Assembly: GCA_025934635.1 (NCBI GenBank)
Contig: JAICWX010000030.1
Coordinates: 1 to 44,276 of the forward strand
DNA length: 44,276 nucleotides
Direction of reading: 5' to 3'
Origin: Streptosporangiaceae bacterium
GTDB lineage: Bacteria > Actinomycetota > Actinomycetes > Streptosporangiales > Streptosporangiaceae
The number at the start of each line of letters is the position of its first letter. The stretch's first letter is position 1. The position numbers and the translations under genes were made by a program. The notes under the pieces were generated by a model, which worked only from the letters and a program-made list of their open reading frames with translations, searched no databases and was not told the DNA's origin. This document shows positions 14,289 through 22,685 of the stretch, piece after piece.

Positions 14289-16793
14289 ATGGCCGTACGC
14301 ACGAAGGTGCGGTTCAGGCCGCATGTGCAGGTGTCGGGGGCGATACCGCCCCTGGCGGAGGGATACTTCCCGCGGGAACAGCCGTCCCCCGGCCTGGGCC
14401 CCGGCGAGACGGCGGTGCTGGTCCACGGGGACGCGACCTACGCGGCGCCGGTCAGCCAGGGCGGCACCGGCAAGACCCAGCTGGCCGTGGCCTTCTGCCA
14501 CGCGGTGTCGGACAGCCGGGCGGTGGAGGTCCTGGCCTGGGTCAATGCCGCCAGCCGGGAGGCCGTGGTGACCGGCTTCGCCCAGGCGGTCAGCCTGGTC
14601 GACGCGGGGCACTGGGGCGAGAGCGCGGAGGCGGCGGCCGCCCGCTTCGCGGCCTGGCTGCAGCGGACCCGGCGGTCCTGGGTCCTGGTCCTGGACGACC
14701 TGGCCGACCTCGCCGACCTGCGTGACCTGTGGCCGGCCGGGCCAAAAGGCCAGGTCCTGATCACCACCCGGCTCCCGGCCAGCGCCTTCACCGCCCCCGG
14801 AAGCGCCGCCCCCGGAAGCGAAGCCCCCGGAAGCGAAGCCCCCGGAAGCGCCGCCCCCGGGAACCGGCCCGCCCGGGTGATGCCGGTGCCGGGGCTGAGT
14901 TCCCCGGAGGCGATGAAGTACCTCACCGCCCGGCTCGGCTACGGTCTCGGCCAGCGGTTCGAGGCGCGGGACCTGATCGAGGACCTCGACGGGCTGCCGC
15001 TCGCGCTGGGCCTGGCCAGCGCGGTCATGCTGGTCCGCGACCAGGACTGCGCAAGCTACCGCGCGCAGCTGGCCGAACGGCGGCCGGACATGAAGCCCGT
15101 GCCCGGCGTGTCCGCCCCGGTGCTGGCCACCTGGTCGATGGCGGTGGACGTCGCCCGCGACCTGGCGCCCGCCGGGCTGGCCTGGACGGCGCTGGCGCTG
15201 GCCGCGATGCTCGACCACCACGGGGTGCCGGACGCCGTGCTCACCAGCCCGGCCGCCTGCGGGTACATCACCGGGCGGCCCAGCACCGGCCGCAGCACGG
15301 ACCGGCAGCAGGTCCGGCTGGCCCTGGACAACCTGGCGAAGGTCGGCCTGATCACCGTCGACGCCGAGGGAACGGTCCGCATGCACGCCAGCGTGCGCGC
15401 CGCGGTCCGCGCCTACCTGCCCGGCACCGACCTGGAGGCGGTCGTGCTGGCCGCCGCCAACGCGCTGACCGAGACCTGGCCGGACTTCGATGACCTGGAG
15501 CAGCCCCAGCCACAGGGACCTGAGCTGAAACGGCCCGTCCTGGAGCAGGCCCTGCGGGCCAGCGCGGCGGCGCTGGCCGACGGCGATGGCGACGCCAAGA
15601 TGCTGTGGAAGCCCGAGGCTCATCCGCTGCTGATGCGGACCGGGCTCTCGCTGGAGCGCAGCGGGCTGCCGAGTTCGGCCATCGCGTACTGGAAGTCCAT
15701 GACGGTCACCAGCACCGACCTGCTCGGGCCGGCCCACGCGGACGCCGTGGCCGCCCGGGACCGGCTCGCCGCGGCATACCAGGCAGCGGGCCGGTCCGCC
15801 GACGCCATCGCGGTCTACCAGGTCGCGCTGGCCGAACGCGAACGGCACCAGGGCCCCGCGCACGCCGAGACCATCGCGGCCCGCGCCCACCTGGCCCGCG
15901 CCTACGTCAGCGCCGGCCGCCTGACCGAGGCCATCACCACCTACCAGGGCGCGGCCGCCGACTCCGCGCGGGTGCTCGGCCCGGCCCACCCCGCCACCCT
16001 GGACGCCCGGGGCGGCCTGGCCGCGGCCTACCAGGCGGCGGGCCAGGCCGAGCAGGCGCTCGCCGCCTGCCAGCGCCTGCTCGCCGACGCCGAACGTCAC
16101 CTCGGTGCCCGGCACCCCGTCACGCTGCGAGCCCGCTGCCGGCTGGCCGGCGCCCTCGCGGCCGGCGGGCAGCCCGCCGAGGCGATCGCGCAGTGCCAGC
16201 AGGCGCTGGCCGGCCACGAGCTGGTGCACGGCCCGGGTCACCTGGAGACCATCGCGGCCCGGGGCGCCCTGGCCGCGGCCTTCCGGTCGGCCGGCTGGCA
16301 CGATGACGCCATCACCCAGTACCAGCAGGTGCTGGCCGATCGCGAGCAGCTCCAGGGGGCCGGCCACCTGGAGACGATGGCGGCCCGGGCCAACCTGGCC
16401 TACGCGTACCGCACCGCCGGCCGGTTCCGCGACGCCGTGCCGCTCTACGAGCAGGCGCTCGCCGACCGGACCCGGTTCCAGGGCGCCGAGCACCGCGACA
16501 CCCTGACCGCCCGCGCCAACCTGGCCGCCTGCTACCAGCAGGCCCGCCGCCTGCCGGCCGCGATCCCGCAGTACGAGCGGGCGCTGGCCGGCAGCGAGCG
16601 GATGCTCGGGCCCGGTGACGAGCAGACCCTGATCATCCGCTGCAACCTGGCCACCGCCTACTACCTGGCCGGCCGGCTCGCCGACGTGATCACGGTGCTG
16701 GAGCGGGCCCTGACCGACTGCGAGAAGCACCTGGGCCCCGACCACCCGATGACCCAGGCCGTCCGCGAGAACCTGGCCGCCGCCCGGGGATAA
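14289..16793 (+). CDS. NB-ARC/STAND ATPase with C-terminal TPR array
   Basis: 834 residues. The N-terminal NTPase (about 40-400) has Walker A QGGTGKT (57-63, K62) and Walker B VLVLDD (D136/D137), then GLPLALGLA typical of NB-ARC. From about 455 to the end there are roughly nine 42-residue TPR units of the kind LGxxHxxTLxARxxLAxAYxxAGR. STAND ATPases of this shape are molecular switches that oligomerise on sensing a ligand. In actinomycetes they act as SARP-like regulators or defence and signalling proteins. No DNA-binding or effector domain is visible, so the output partner is unknown. A 15-bp repeat inserts APGSE-type residues after the nucleotide-binding core strand. RBS GGGAGGGG precedes ATG. 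No obvious operon partner. Confidence 0.88.
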   Translation: MAVRTKVRFRPHVQVSGAIPPLAEGYFPREQPSPGLGPGETAVLVHGDATYAAPVSQGGTGKTQLAVAFCHAVSDSRAVEVLAWVNAASREAVVTGFAQAVSLVDAGHWGESAEAAAARFAAWLQRTRRSWVLVLDDLADLADLRDLWPAGPKGQVLITTRLPASAFTAPGSAAPGSEAPGSEAPGSAAPGNRPARVMPVPGLSSPEAMKYLTARLGYGLGQRFEARDLIEDLDGLPLALGLASAVMLVRDQDCASYRAQLAERRPDMKPVPGVSAPVLATWSMAVDVARDLAPAGLAWTALALAAMLDHHGVPDAVLTSPAACGYITGRPSTGRSTDRQQVRLALDNLAKVGLITVDAEGTVRMHASVRAAVRAYLPGTDLEAVVLAAANALTETWPDFDDLEQPQPQGPELKRPVLEQALRASAAALADGDGDAKMLWKPEAHPLLMRTGLSLERSGLPSSAIAYWKSMTVTSTDLLGPAHADAVAARDRLAAAYQAAGRSADAIAVYQVALAERERHQGPAHAETIAARAHLARAYVSAGRLTEAITTYQGAAADSARVLGPAHPATLDARGGLAAAYQAAGQAEQALAACQRLLADAERHLGARHPVTLRARCRLAGALAAGGQPAEAIAQCQQALAGHELVHGPGHLETIAARGALAAAFRSAGWHDDAITQYQQVLADREQLQGAGHLETMAARANLAYAYRTAGRFRDAVPLYEQALADRTRFQGAEHRDTLTARANLAACYQQARRLPAAIPQYERALAGSERMLGPGDEQTLIIRCNLATAYYLAGRLADVITVLERALTDCEKHLGPDHPMTQAVRENLAAARG
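14793..14852 (+). repeat. 15-bp in-frame tandem repeat in the STAND gene
   Basis: Four 15-bp units (starts 14793, 14808, 14823, 14838) plus a decayed fifth encode APGSA/APGSE pentapeptides in the NTPase region just after the ITTR motif. Confidence 0.9.
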
Positions 16794-16827
16794 ACAGCCA
16801 CCGCCTCCGTGCTTGTACGCTGATGCC

Positions 16828-16879
16828 CTGCGGCAAGACTCTGCGGCAAGACTCTGCGATAAGACTCTGCGGCAAGACA
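16828..16879 (+). repeat. 13-bp tandem repeat (four units) in the lysS leader
   Basis: Four abutting 13-bp units (CTGCGGCAAGACT and variants) at 16828, 16841, 16854 and 16867 end 32 bp before the lysS start. The period is not a multiple of three, consistent with a noncoding leader. A TANNNT box (TACGCT, 16816-16821) just upstream could start a transcript that includes all four units. Confidence 0.85.
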
Positions 16880-16911
16880 AGACATCAAAGCGTACGGAGG
16901 AGGGCTGTCCC

Positions 16912-18564
16912 GTGGCTGCGGCCGAAGACTGGGTAGCGCGCACGGCTGGCGAGGTGCGCGCCGAAGGGGAGCGCAGGCACCCCGGCGAGGCGCCCACCTG
17001 CGCGTCGGGCATCAGCCCGTCCGGGCCGGTGCACCTGGGGAACCTGCGCGAGCTGATGACCCCGCACCTGGTCGCGGACGAGGTACGCAAGCAGGGCGCG
17101 CCGTGCCGCCACATCTTGTCCTGGGACGACTATGACCGCCTCCGGCGGGTCCCGGCCGGGTTCGACGAGTCCTTCACCGAGCACGTCGGCCGCCCGCTGA
17201 GCGCGGTGCCCGATCCGTGCGGCCGCCACCAGAACTGGGCCGAGCACTTCAAGGAGCCGCTGCGCGAGTCGCTGGCCCGGCTCGGCGTCCGGGTCACCGA
17301 GATCAGCCAGACCCAGATGTACACCTCCGGTGCCTACACCGACCAGATCATCCTCGCCATGCGCCGCCGCCAGGACATCAGCGCGGTCCTGTCCCGGTAC
17401 CAGACCAAGCGGCCCGCCCAGGCGGCCGAAGACGACGACGAGCCGCGCGACGTCAAGGGCGAGTACTTCCCGTTCAAGCCGTACTGCGCGTCCTGCGGCA
17501 AGGACGACACCACGGTCACCGCCTTCGACGACGTCACCACCGAGATCACCTACACCTGCGCGTGCGGCGGCCAGCAGCAGCCGGCACCCATCGCGCAGGT
17601 GGCCGGCAAGCTGGTGTGGAAGGTCGACTGGCCGATGCGCTGGGCCTACGAGCGGGTGACGTTCGAGCCGGCCGGGGTCGACCACTCCTCGCCCGGGTCC
17701 AGCTTCACCGTCGGCGGCCAGCTCGTCAAAGAGATCTTCGGCGGCGAGATGCCGCTGCACTTCGGGTACGCCTTCGTCGGCACCGCCGGCGGCTCGTCGA
17801 AGATGAGCAGCTCGGCCGGCGGCGCCCCCACCCCGGCCGATGCCCTCGAGATCCTCGAGGCCCCGCTGGTCCGCTGGCTGTACGCCCGGCGGCGCCCGGA
17901 GCAGTCCTTCACCATCGCCTTCAACGCCGAGGTGGGCCGGGTCTACGACGAGTGGGACGCGCTGACCCGCAAGGTCGCCGACGGTACCGCCGAGCCGGCC
18001 TCGGTGGCGGCGTACGGCCGCGCGTCCGCCACCGCCGAGGGCCCGCTGCCGGTCACCCCGCGCCCGCTGCCGTTCCGCACGCTGGCCTCGGTCGCCGACA
18101 TCACGGCCGGCGACCAGACCCAGCTCCTGCGCATCCTGCGCGACCTGACCCCCGAGGACCCGGTCGGCACGCTGGACGAGACCCGGCCCCGGCTGGACTG
18201 CGCGCAGGCCTGGGTGGCCCGGTACGTGGAACCCGCCGACCGGACCCAGGTCCGTCACGAGCCAGACCAGGAAAAGCTGGCCGACCTCACGGACAGCGAA
18301 CGGTCCGCGATCAAGATTTTGACCGAACGGATGGGCGACGACTGGTCCCAGCCCGCCCTGACCGCCCTCCTGTATGGCGTCCCCAAGCTCCAGCGCGGCC
18401 TGCCTATCACCGCCCCGAAGTCGCCGGAGCTGGCCGCCGCCCAGCGGGACTGGTTCATCTTGCTCTACGAGCTGCTGATCGGCAAGGACACCGGCCCGCG
18501 GCTGCCCACCCTGTTCCTGGCGCTGGGACAGGACCGGATCCGCGGCCTGCTCGCGTCCGGCTGA
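16912..18564 (+). CDS. lysS: Class I (archaeal-type) lysine--tRNA ligase
   Basis: 550 residues charging tRNA-Lys. The family is the class I enzyme found in archaea, spirochaetes and a subset of bacteria including many actinomycetes. HIGH is HLGN (41-44) in SGPVHLGNLRE. KMSKS is KMSSS (297-301). A zinc-ribbon-like C-x2-C/C-x-C pair (CASCGK, CACGG) sits in the central insertion. The C-terminal helical domain recognises the anticodon. GTG 16912 follows GGAGGAGG at 16896-16903 with good spacing, so longer upstream readings through the 13-bp repeats are rejected. A small gene begins 5 bp downstream. Confidence 0.95.
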   Translation: MAAAEDWVARTAGEVRAEGERRHPGEAPTCASGISPSGPVHLGNLRELMTPHLVADEVRKQGAPCRHILSWDDYDRLRRVPAGFDESFTEHVGRPLSAVPDPCGRHQNWAEHFKEPLRESLARLGVRVTEISQTQMYTSGAYTDQIILAMRRRQDISAVLSRYQTKRPAQAAEDDDEPRDVKGEYFPFKPYCASCGKDDTTVTAFDDVTTEITYTCACGGQQQPAPIAQVAGKLVWKVDWPMRWAYERVTFEPAGVDHSSPGSSFTVGGQLVKEIFGGEMPLHFGYAFVGTAGGSSKMSSSAGGAPTPADALEILEAPLVRWLYARRRPEQSFTIAFNAEVGRVYDEWDALTRKVADGTAEPASVAAYGRASATAEGPLPVTPRPLPFRTLASVADITAGDQTQLLRILRDLTPEDPVGTLDETRPRLDCAQAWVARYVEPADRTQVRHEPDQEKLADLTDSERSAIKILTERMGDDWSQPALTALLYGVPKLQRGLPITAPKSPELAAAQRDWFILLYELLIGKDTGPRLPTLFLALGQDRIRGLLASG

Positions 18565-18569
18565 CGCGG

Positions 18570-18872
18570 ATGGCTCCTCCGTCACCGCCGGGCCGCCTGG
18601 CCGCCGAGCTGCGCTCCGACCTGGACGGCGTCCTGGCCGACCTGGCCGCCGAGGCCGCCGACTGCGACCCGGACGACGGCTGGTACCCCGACACCGGCCA
18701 GCTGGACGATCTCCTCGACGAGGTCGAAGACCTGGCCGGCCACGCCCCGGCCACCGCGCACGGGCTGGCCGGGCACGTGGCCACCCGGATCTCCGAAGTG
18801 CTGGCCGCCGGGAACTGCCTGACCAGCGACCTCGACGACTCCCTGGTCCGGGCCGAGGAACTGCGCTCTTAG
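18570..18872 (+). CDS. Small acidic helical protein, unknown function
   Basis: 100 residues, rich in Asp, Glu, Leu and Ala, predicted mostly helical with no membrane segment. Segments LRSDLDGVLADLAAEAADC and LDDLLDEVEDLAGHA are amphipathic. It begins 5 bp after the lysS stop and is probably cotranscribed with it. No family recognised. The start ATG 18570 has no clear ribosome binding site of its own, suggesting reinitiation after lysS. Confidence 0.6.
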   Translation: MAPPSPPGRLAAELRSDLDGVLADLAAEAADCDPDDGWYPDTGQLDDLLDEVEDLAGHAPATAHGLAGHVATRISEVLAAGNCLTSDLDDSLVRAEELRS

Positions 18873-18882
18873 TCCGTAACGC

Positions 18883-19875
18883 CTAGTCCCGTAACGCCGA
18901 GCGCAGCAGCGTGGTCCGGAGCCCCAGGCCGGTCCGGGCCCGGGCGTGCCGCGCGTGCCGCCGCCGGATCGGTGACACCTCAACCGTCTCATCCGCTTCA
19001 GGTATGTCGAGCCCGGCCGGATCGAACTCAGCCGCACTCAGCTGGCGCGACGGCCGCTGGACCATGCGCAGCGCCATGGCCAGCCCGGCCAGCGTCTGCG
19101 CCCGCAGCGGGGCGTCGGCCGCCTGCCCCTGCAGCGCGCGGTAGGTGATGGCATCCAGCACGGCCGGGACCCCGGCCCGCACCTGGCGCGGCGTGCACAC
19201 CCGCCCCTTGTGCCGCGGCGCGGCCGGCAGCGCGGTCGGCCCGTCGCCCGGCCAGTACCCGGTAAGCAGCGCGTACAGCATCCGGGCGAGGGCGACGGTG
19301 TCGGCCGTCATCGGATCGGGGGCGCCCGGGTCCTGCGGACCGCACAGCGCCGCGTCCAGGCCGAGGCCGGTGATCTTGAGGCCGCTGCCGGGGTGCCAGC
19401 GCAGCGCGCGCGGGGTCAGCCGCAGGTGCGGCCGCCCGGCCCGGTGCGCCACCGCGACCGCGTCCGCCGCGTCGGCGATCATGGCCGCCGCCAGCGCCGG
19501 GGCCGGCAGCCCGGACCGGAGCAGGTCTTCCAGGTGGGTGCCAGGCGTCCATTCGGCCACGATGTACGGGCATTCCGGATTGAAGTCGGTGTCGTAGATA
19601 GTGGCGATGCGCGCGTCGATGACCCTGGCGGCCGACTGGACCGCGTCGATGATGGTGCGGGGGACCGGGAGGCCCGGGGGCAGCAGGTAGATCGTGACCG
19701 GCCGGCCGAGGAGCTGGTCGGTGGCTTTCCACAACGAAAGGCCGCGCGCCTCCCACGAGGAGCCGCACGGCCCGTCGACCTGATCGTCCAGGCCGATTCG
19801 CTCGTCTAGCCGGAACCGTCCGCCGAGCAATCGTTGCGCGCTGTGCGTGCCGGACGGTATCTCAACTACGGTCAT
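18883..19875 (-). CDS. Ser/Thr protein kinase-like pseudokinase
   Basis: 330 residues with a kinase-like layout but without catalytic motifs. The start GGRFRLDERIG mimics the glycine loop, the VTIYLLPPG strand lacks the ATP lysine, the catalytic loop reads HLRLTPRALRW instead of HRDxKxxN, and TGLGLDAAL replaces DFG. A YALLTGYWPGDG segment matches the kinase C-lobe. The C-terminus is basic (RRRHARHARAR) without an obvious membrane helix. Actinobacterial pseudokinases serve as phosphothreonine- or FHA-linked scaffolds, for example in cell-wall control; the partner is unknown here. ATG 19875 is preceded by a perfect GGAGG. Convergent with the lysS-linked small gene. Confidence 0.78.
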   Translation of the reverse strand: MTVVEIPSGTHSAQRLLGGRFRLDERIGLDDQVDGPCGSSWEARGLSLWKATDQLLGRPVTIYLLPPGLPVPRTIIDAVQSAARVIDARIATIYDTDFNPECPYIVAEWTPGTHLEDLLRSGLPAPALAAAMIADAADAVAVAHRAGRPHLRLTPRALRWHPGSGLKITGLGLDAALCGPQDPGAPDPMTADTVALARMLYALLTGYWPGDGPTALPAAPRHKGRVCTPRQVRAGVPAVLDAITYRALQGQAADAPLRAQTLAGLAMALRMVQRPSRQLSAAEFDPAGLDIPEADETVEVSPIRRRHARHARARTGLGLRTTLLRSALRD

Positions 19876-20055
19876 TGACTACCTCCTGCCCATCACCAGA
19901 CAGGTGCAGCCATGCCCCTAAATCGCCGCATGATTCCTGCCGGCCCCGTTCCGCTACCCTCGTCCCACCGGGAACAGGCGCCCTGAACTGCGGAGATGAT
20001 CGAACAAAAAAGATCAGAAAATATGCTGGTCACACACCGGCGGGCGCTCCAGATC

Positions 20056-21414
20056 CTAGGGAGCCAGGAACCGGTCCATGATCCGGACGCCGGCGTCGAG
20101 GGCGGACAGCGGGATGCGCTCGTCGGTGCCGTGGAACATGGCGTAGTAGTCGTAGCCCTCCGGCAGCACCAGCGGGGTGAAACCGTAGCAGGTCATCCCG
20201 AGCCGGGAGAACTGCTTGGCGTCGGTCCCGCCGCTCATGCAGTAGGGCACCACGACCGCGCCCGGGTCCTCGGCCAGCAGCGCCGCCGCCATCTGGTCCA
20301 GCACCGGGGCGCCCGGCGGCGCCTCCAGCGGCCGCTCCTCGTGCGCGTACTCCCAGGCCACGTCGGGCCCGGTCAGCTCGTCCAGCACGGCCCGGAACTC
20401 ATCCCGGGTGCCGGGCAGCACCCGGCCGTCCACGTAGGCGACCGCCTCACCCGGGATCACGTTGAGCTTGTAGCCCGCCCGCAGCATGGTCGGGTTGGCG
20501 CTGTTGCGCACCGTCCCGGCCACCAGGGCCCCCGCGGGCCCGAGCATCCCCAGCAGTTCCGCCGCGCTCAGCTCCCCGGCCTCCGCCCGCTCCAGCGTGC
20601 TGGCCAGCTCCCCGGCCGGCCGCGGCGCCCCGGCCGCGGCGGCGATGGCCTCGATCGCCGCCCGCACCGTCGGGATCAGCCGGACCGGCCACCGGTAGTC
20701 GCCGATCCGGGCCACCGCCGCGGCCAGCCGGGTCACCGCGTTCGCCTCGTTCGGCTTGGAGCCGTGCCCGGCCCGGCCCCGCGCGGTCAGCTTCAGCCAG
20801 GCCGTGCCCCGCTCGGCCGAGGCGACCGGGTAGAGCCGCTGCCCGGCGACGTGGAAGGTGAACGCCCCCGACTCACCGACCGCCTCGGTGCAGCCCTCGA
20901 ACAGCCCCGCATGCTGTTCCACCAGATACCGCGCACCGAACGCCGCGGTGTCCTCCTCATCCGCGGTAAACGCCAGCACCAGGTCGCGGCGCGGCCGCCG
21001 TCCCTCCCGGGCCCACTGGCTGACCAGCGCGAGCAGCACCGCGTCGGCGTTCTTCATGTCGACCGCGCCGCGTCCCCACAGCACGCCGTCGCGGATCTCG
21101 CCCGCGAACGGGTGCACCGTCCAGGCGTGAGGATCCGCGGGCACCACGTCCAGGTGCCCGTGCAGCAGCAGTGCTCCCTCCGGCTGGGCCCCCTCGGCCC
21201 CGTCCCCGGATCCGCTCACCCGCGCCACCACGTTCGCCCGCCCCGGCGCCGACTCCAGCAGCACCGGCTCGAGCCCGGCCTCGGCCAGCCGCTCAGCCAC
21301 GTACTCCGCGGCCGGCCGCTCCCGCGCGTCCCCGCCGCCCCGGTTGGTCGTGTCGAACCGGATCAGGTCGGCCGCGAACCGCGCCGCCAGCGTCCCCGCG
21401 GTCTCCGGGATCAT
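20056..21414 (-). CDS. M20/M25/M40 family metallo-hydrolase
   Basis: 452 residues, zinc-dependent amidohydrolase/peptidase fold. Metal-site residues are H87 and D89 (HGHLDVVP), bridging D119 (GRGAVDMKN) and E153/E154 (ADEED). The dimerisation insert carries GRAGHGSKPNEANAV. The C-terminal GTDAKQF and MFHGTDERIP are family motifs. Members cleave dipeptides, N-acyl amino acids or succinyl-diaminopimelate; the exact substrate cannot be read. The start overlaps the stop of the Gfo/Idh gene by 4 bp (ATGA), so both are cotranscribed. Downstream (19876-20055) there is a T-run on the minus strand but no convincing stem. Confidence 0.9.
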   Translation of the reverse strand: MIPETAGTLAARFAADLIRFDTTNRGGGDARERPAAEYVAERLAEAGLEPVLLESAPGRANVVARVSGSGDGAEGAQPEGALLLHGHLDVVPADPHAWTVHPFAGEIRDGVLWGRGAVDMKNADAVLLALVSQWAREGRRPRRDLVLAFTADEEDTAAFGARYLVEQHAGLFEGCTEAVGESGAFTFHVAGQRLYPVASAERGTAWLKLTARGRAGHGSKPNEANAVTRLAAAVARIGDYRWPVRLIPTVRAAIEAIAAAAGAPRPAGELASTLERAEAGELSAAELLGMLGPAGALVAGTVRNSANPTMLRAGYKLNVIPGEAVAYVDGRVLPGTRDEFRAVLDELTGPDVAWEYAHEERPLEAPPGAPVLDQMAAALLAEDPGAVVVPYCMSGGTDAKQFSRLGMTCYGFTPLVLPEGYDYYAMFHGTDERIPLSALDAGVRIMDRFLAP

Positions 21415-22412
21415 GCGCGGCTGTCCGCCGGCCGCACCGTCAGGCCGGCCGCGCGGTAGGCGTCGTCGATCAGCCGCATGGTCACCGCGGCGTGCGCCGC
21501 CGAGGTCGGCACCGGATCGCCCCCGGCGATCGCGGCGGCGAACGCGCGCAGCTGGTACACGTAGGTGGTCTCCTCGGTGCCCGTCTCGTCGGCCACCACC
21601 GCGCCGTCCTTGGCGGCGACCAGCCGGGCCCGGTGCGGGAAGATGAAGTTGTCCAGCTGCACCAGCCCGTCCTCGCAGATCACGTGCAGGTCGGCCCGGA
21701 ACTCGCCGTCCCGGGTGAACGAGGATTCGAACCAGCCCGTGGCCCCGCCGGGGAAGGCCAGCCGCACGGCCAGCGACCGGTCCGCCGTCGCCTCCGTATC
21801 GCCGGTCACCGGATCAGCCAGCGCCCCGGTCACCGACGCCTCGTCCCCTCCCAGCAGCCGCAGGCAGTCGATCGCGTAGCAGCCGCCGTCCATCAGCGCG
21901 CCGCCCCCCAGGGCGAAGTCGTACCTGATGTCGTCGAGGCTGGCGACGGGCCAGCACGTCCAGGCCTGCAGGTGCCGCACCGCCCCCAGCTCGTCCACCA
22001 CCTCGCGCAGCCGGGCGATCAGCGGGTGGTAGCGGTAGTGCATGGCCTCCATCACCACCAGCCCGGAGTCCGCGGCGGCCTGGACCACCTGCTCCGCCTC
22101 GTCCGCGTTGGACGCGAACGGCTTCTCGCACAGCACGTGCTTCCCGGCCGCGATCGCCCGCAGCGTCCACGGCCCGTGCAGCGAGTTCGGCAGCGGGTTG
22201 TAGATCGCGTCGATCTCCGGGTCGTCCAGCAGTTCCTGGTAGGACCCGTAGGCCTTGGCGATGGCGTGCCGCAGGGCGAAATGCTCCGCCCGCCCGGCGT
22301 CCCGGGCCGCGACCGCGGCCACTGTCACCGCGGGCACGCTCCCGGCCGGCTCGAGCAGGGCGGGCAGCGAGATACGAGACGTGCCCAGGGTTCCGATGCG
22401 CAGCATTTCCAC
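21411..22412 (-). CDS. Gfo/Idh/MocA family oxidoreductase
   Basis: 333 residues. An N-terminal Rossmann fold begins at LRIGTLGTSRIS. The CEKPF signature and the following helix are typical. The C-terminal alpha/beta domain contains GGGALMDGGCYAIDCLRLL. The family oxidises or reduces sugars and cyclitols with NAD(P); the substrate is unknown. GTG 22412 is the outer start, but ATG 22406 is equally plausible because neither has a clear ribosome binding site. It is coupled to the M20 hydrolase, so the pair may degrade one compound, for example an N-acylated amino sugar; that link is inference. Confidence 0.88.
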   Translation of the reverse strand: MEMLRIGTLGTSRISLPALLEPAGSVPAVTVAAVAARDAGRAEHFALRHAIAKAYGSYQELLDDPEIDAIYNPLPNSLHGPWTLRAIAAGKHVLCEKPFASNADEAEQVVQAAADSGLVVMEAMHYRYHPLIARLREVVDELGAVRHLQAWTCWPVASLDDIRYDFALGGGALMDGGCYAIDCLRLLGGDEASVTGALADPVTGDTEATADRSLAVRLAFPGGATGWFESSFTRDGEFRADLHVICEDGLVQLDNFIFPHRARLVAAKDGAVVADETGTEETTYVYQLRAFAAAIAGGDPVPTSAAHAAVTMRLIDDAYRAAGLTVRPADSRA

Positions 22413-22685
22413 GCGGATCAGGCTAAGCCATCGGCCTCCCCGGCAGCACCATCGGCCCGCACGTCAGCTGGGAAAACACCGTGGCCGACACGCCGCAACC
22501 TGCTATTCACCCCCTGTTAACCAATGCGCCGGCCAGGCCGTTACGATGCGTGGAATCACGAGGGTGAATCGACGTTCGGGGCCGGGAAACGGAGACAGCG
22601 GCGCCTGGCCACCCCCGCGGACCTGGCCGCCATCCGGCCCGTCGCTTCGACGTGGGTTTGAACGTTCCGGGGGCAGGGTGGAGGT

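Noticed and set aside
16813..16911. Longer N-terminus of LysRS through the 13-bp repeats
   Set aside because: GTG 16912 has a strong ribosome binding site and matches the family start; the 33 upstream residues are only translated repeat sequence.
14067..17114. 1015-codon minus-strand open frame
   Set aside because: It is antisense to the STAND ATPase and lysS, its composition is a low-complexity shadow of the TPR repeats, and no domain is recognisable.
19996..21459. 487-codon plus-strand frame opposite the M20 gene
   Set aside because: An Arg/Pro/Gly-rich antisense shadow with no domain, while the M20 enzyme on the other strand has all metal-site motifs.
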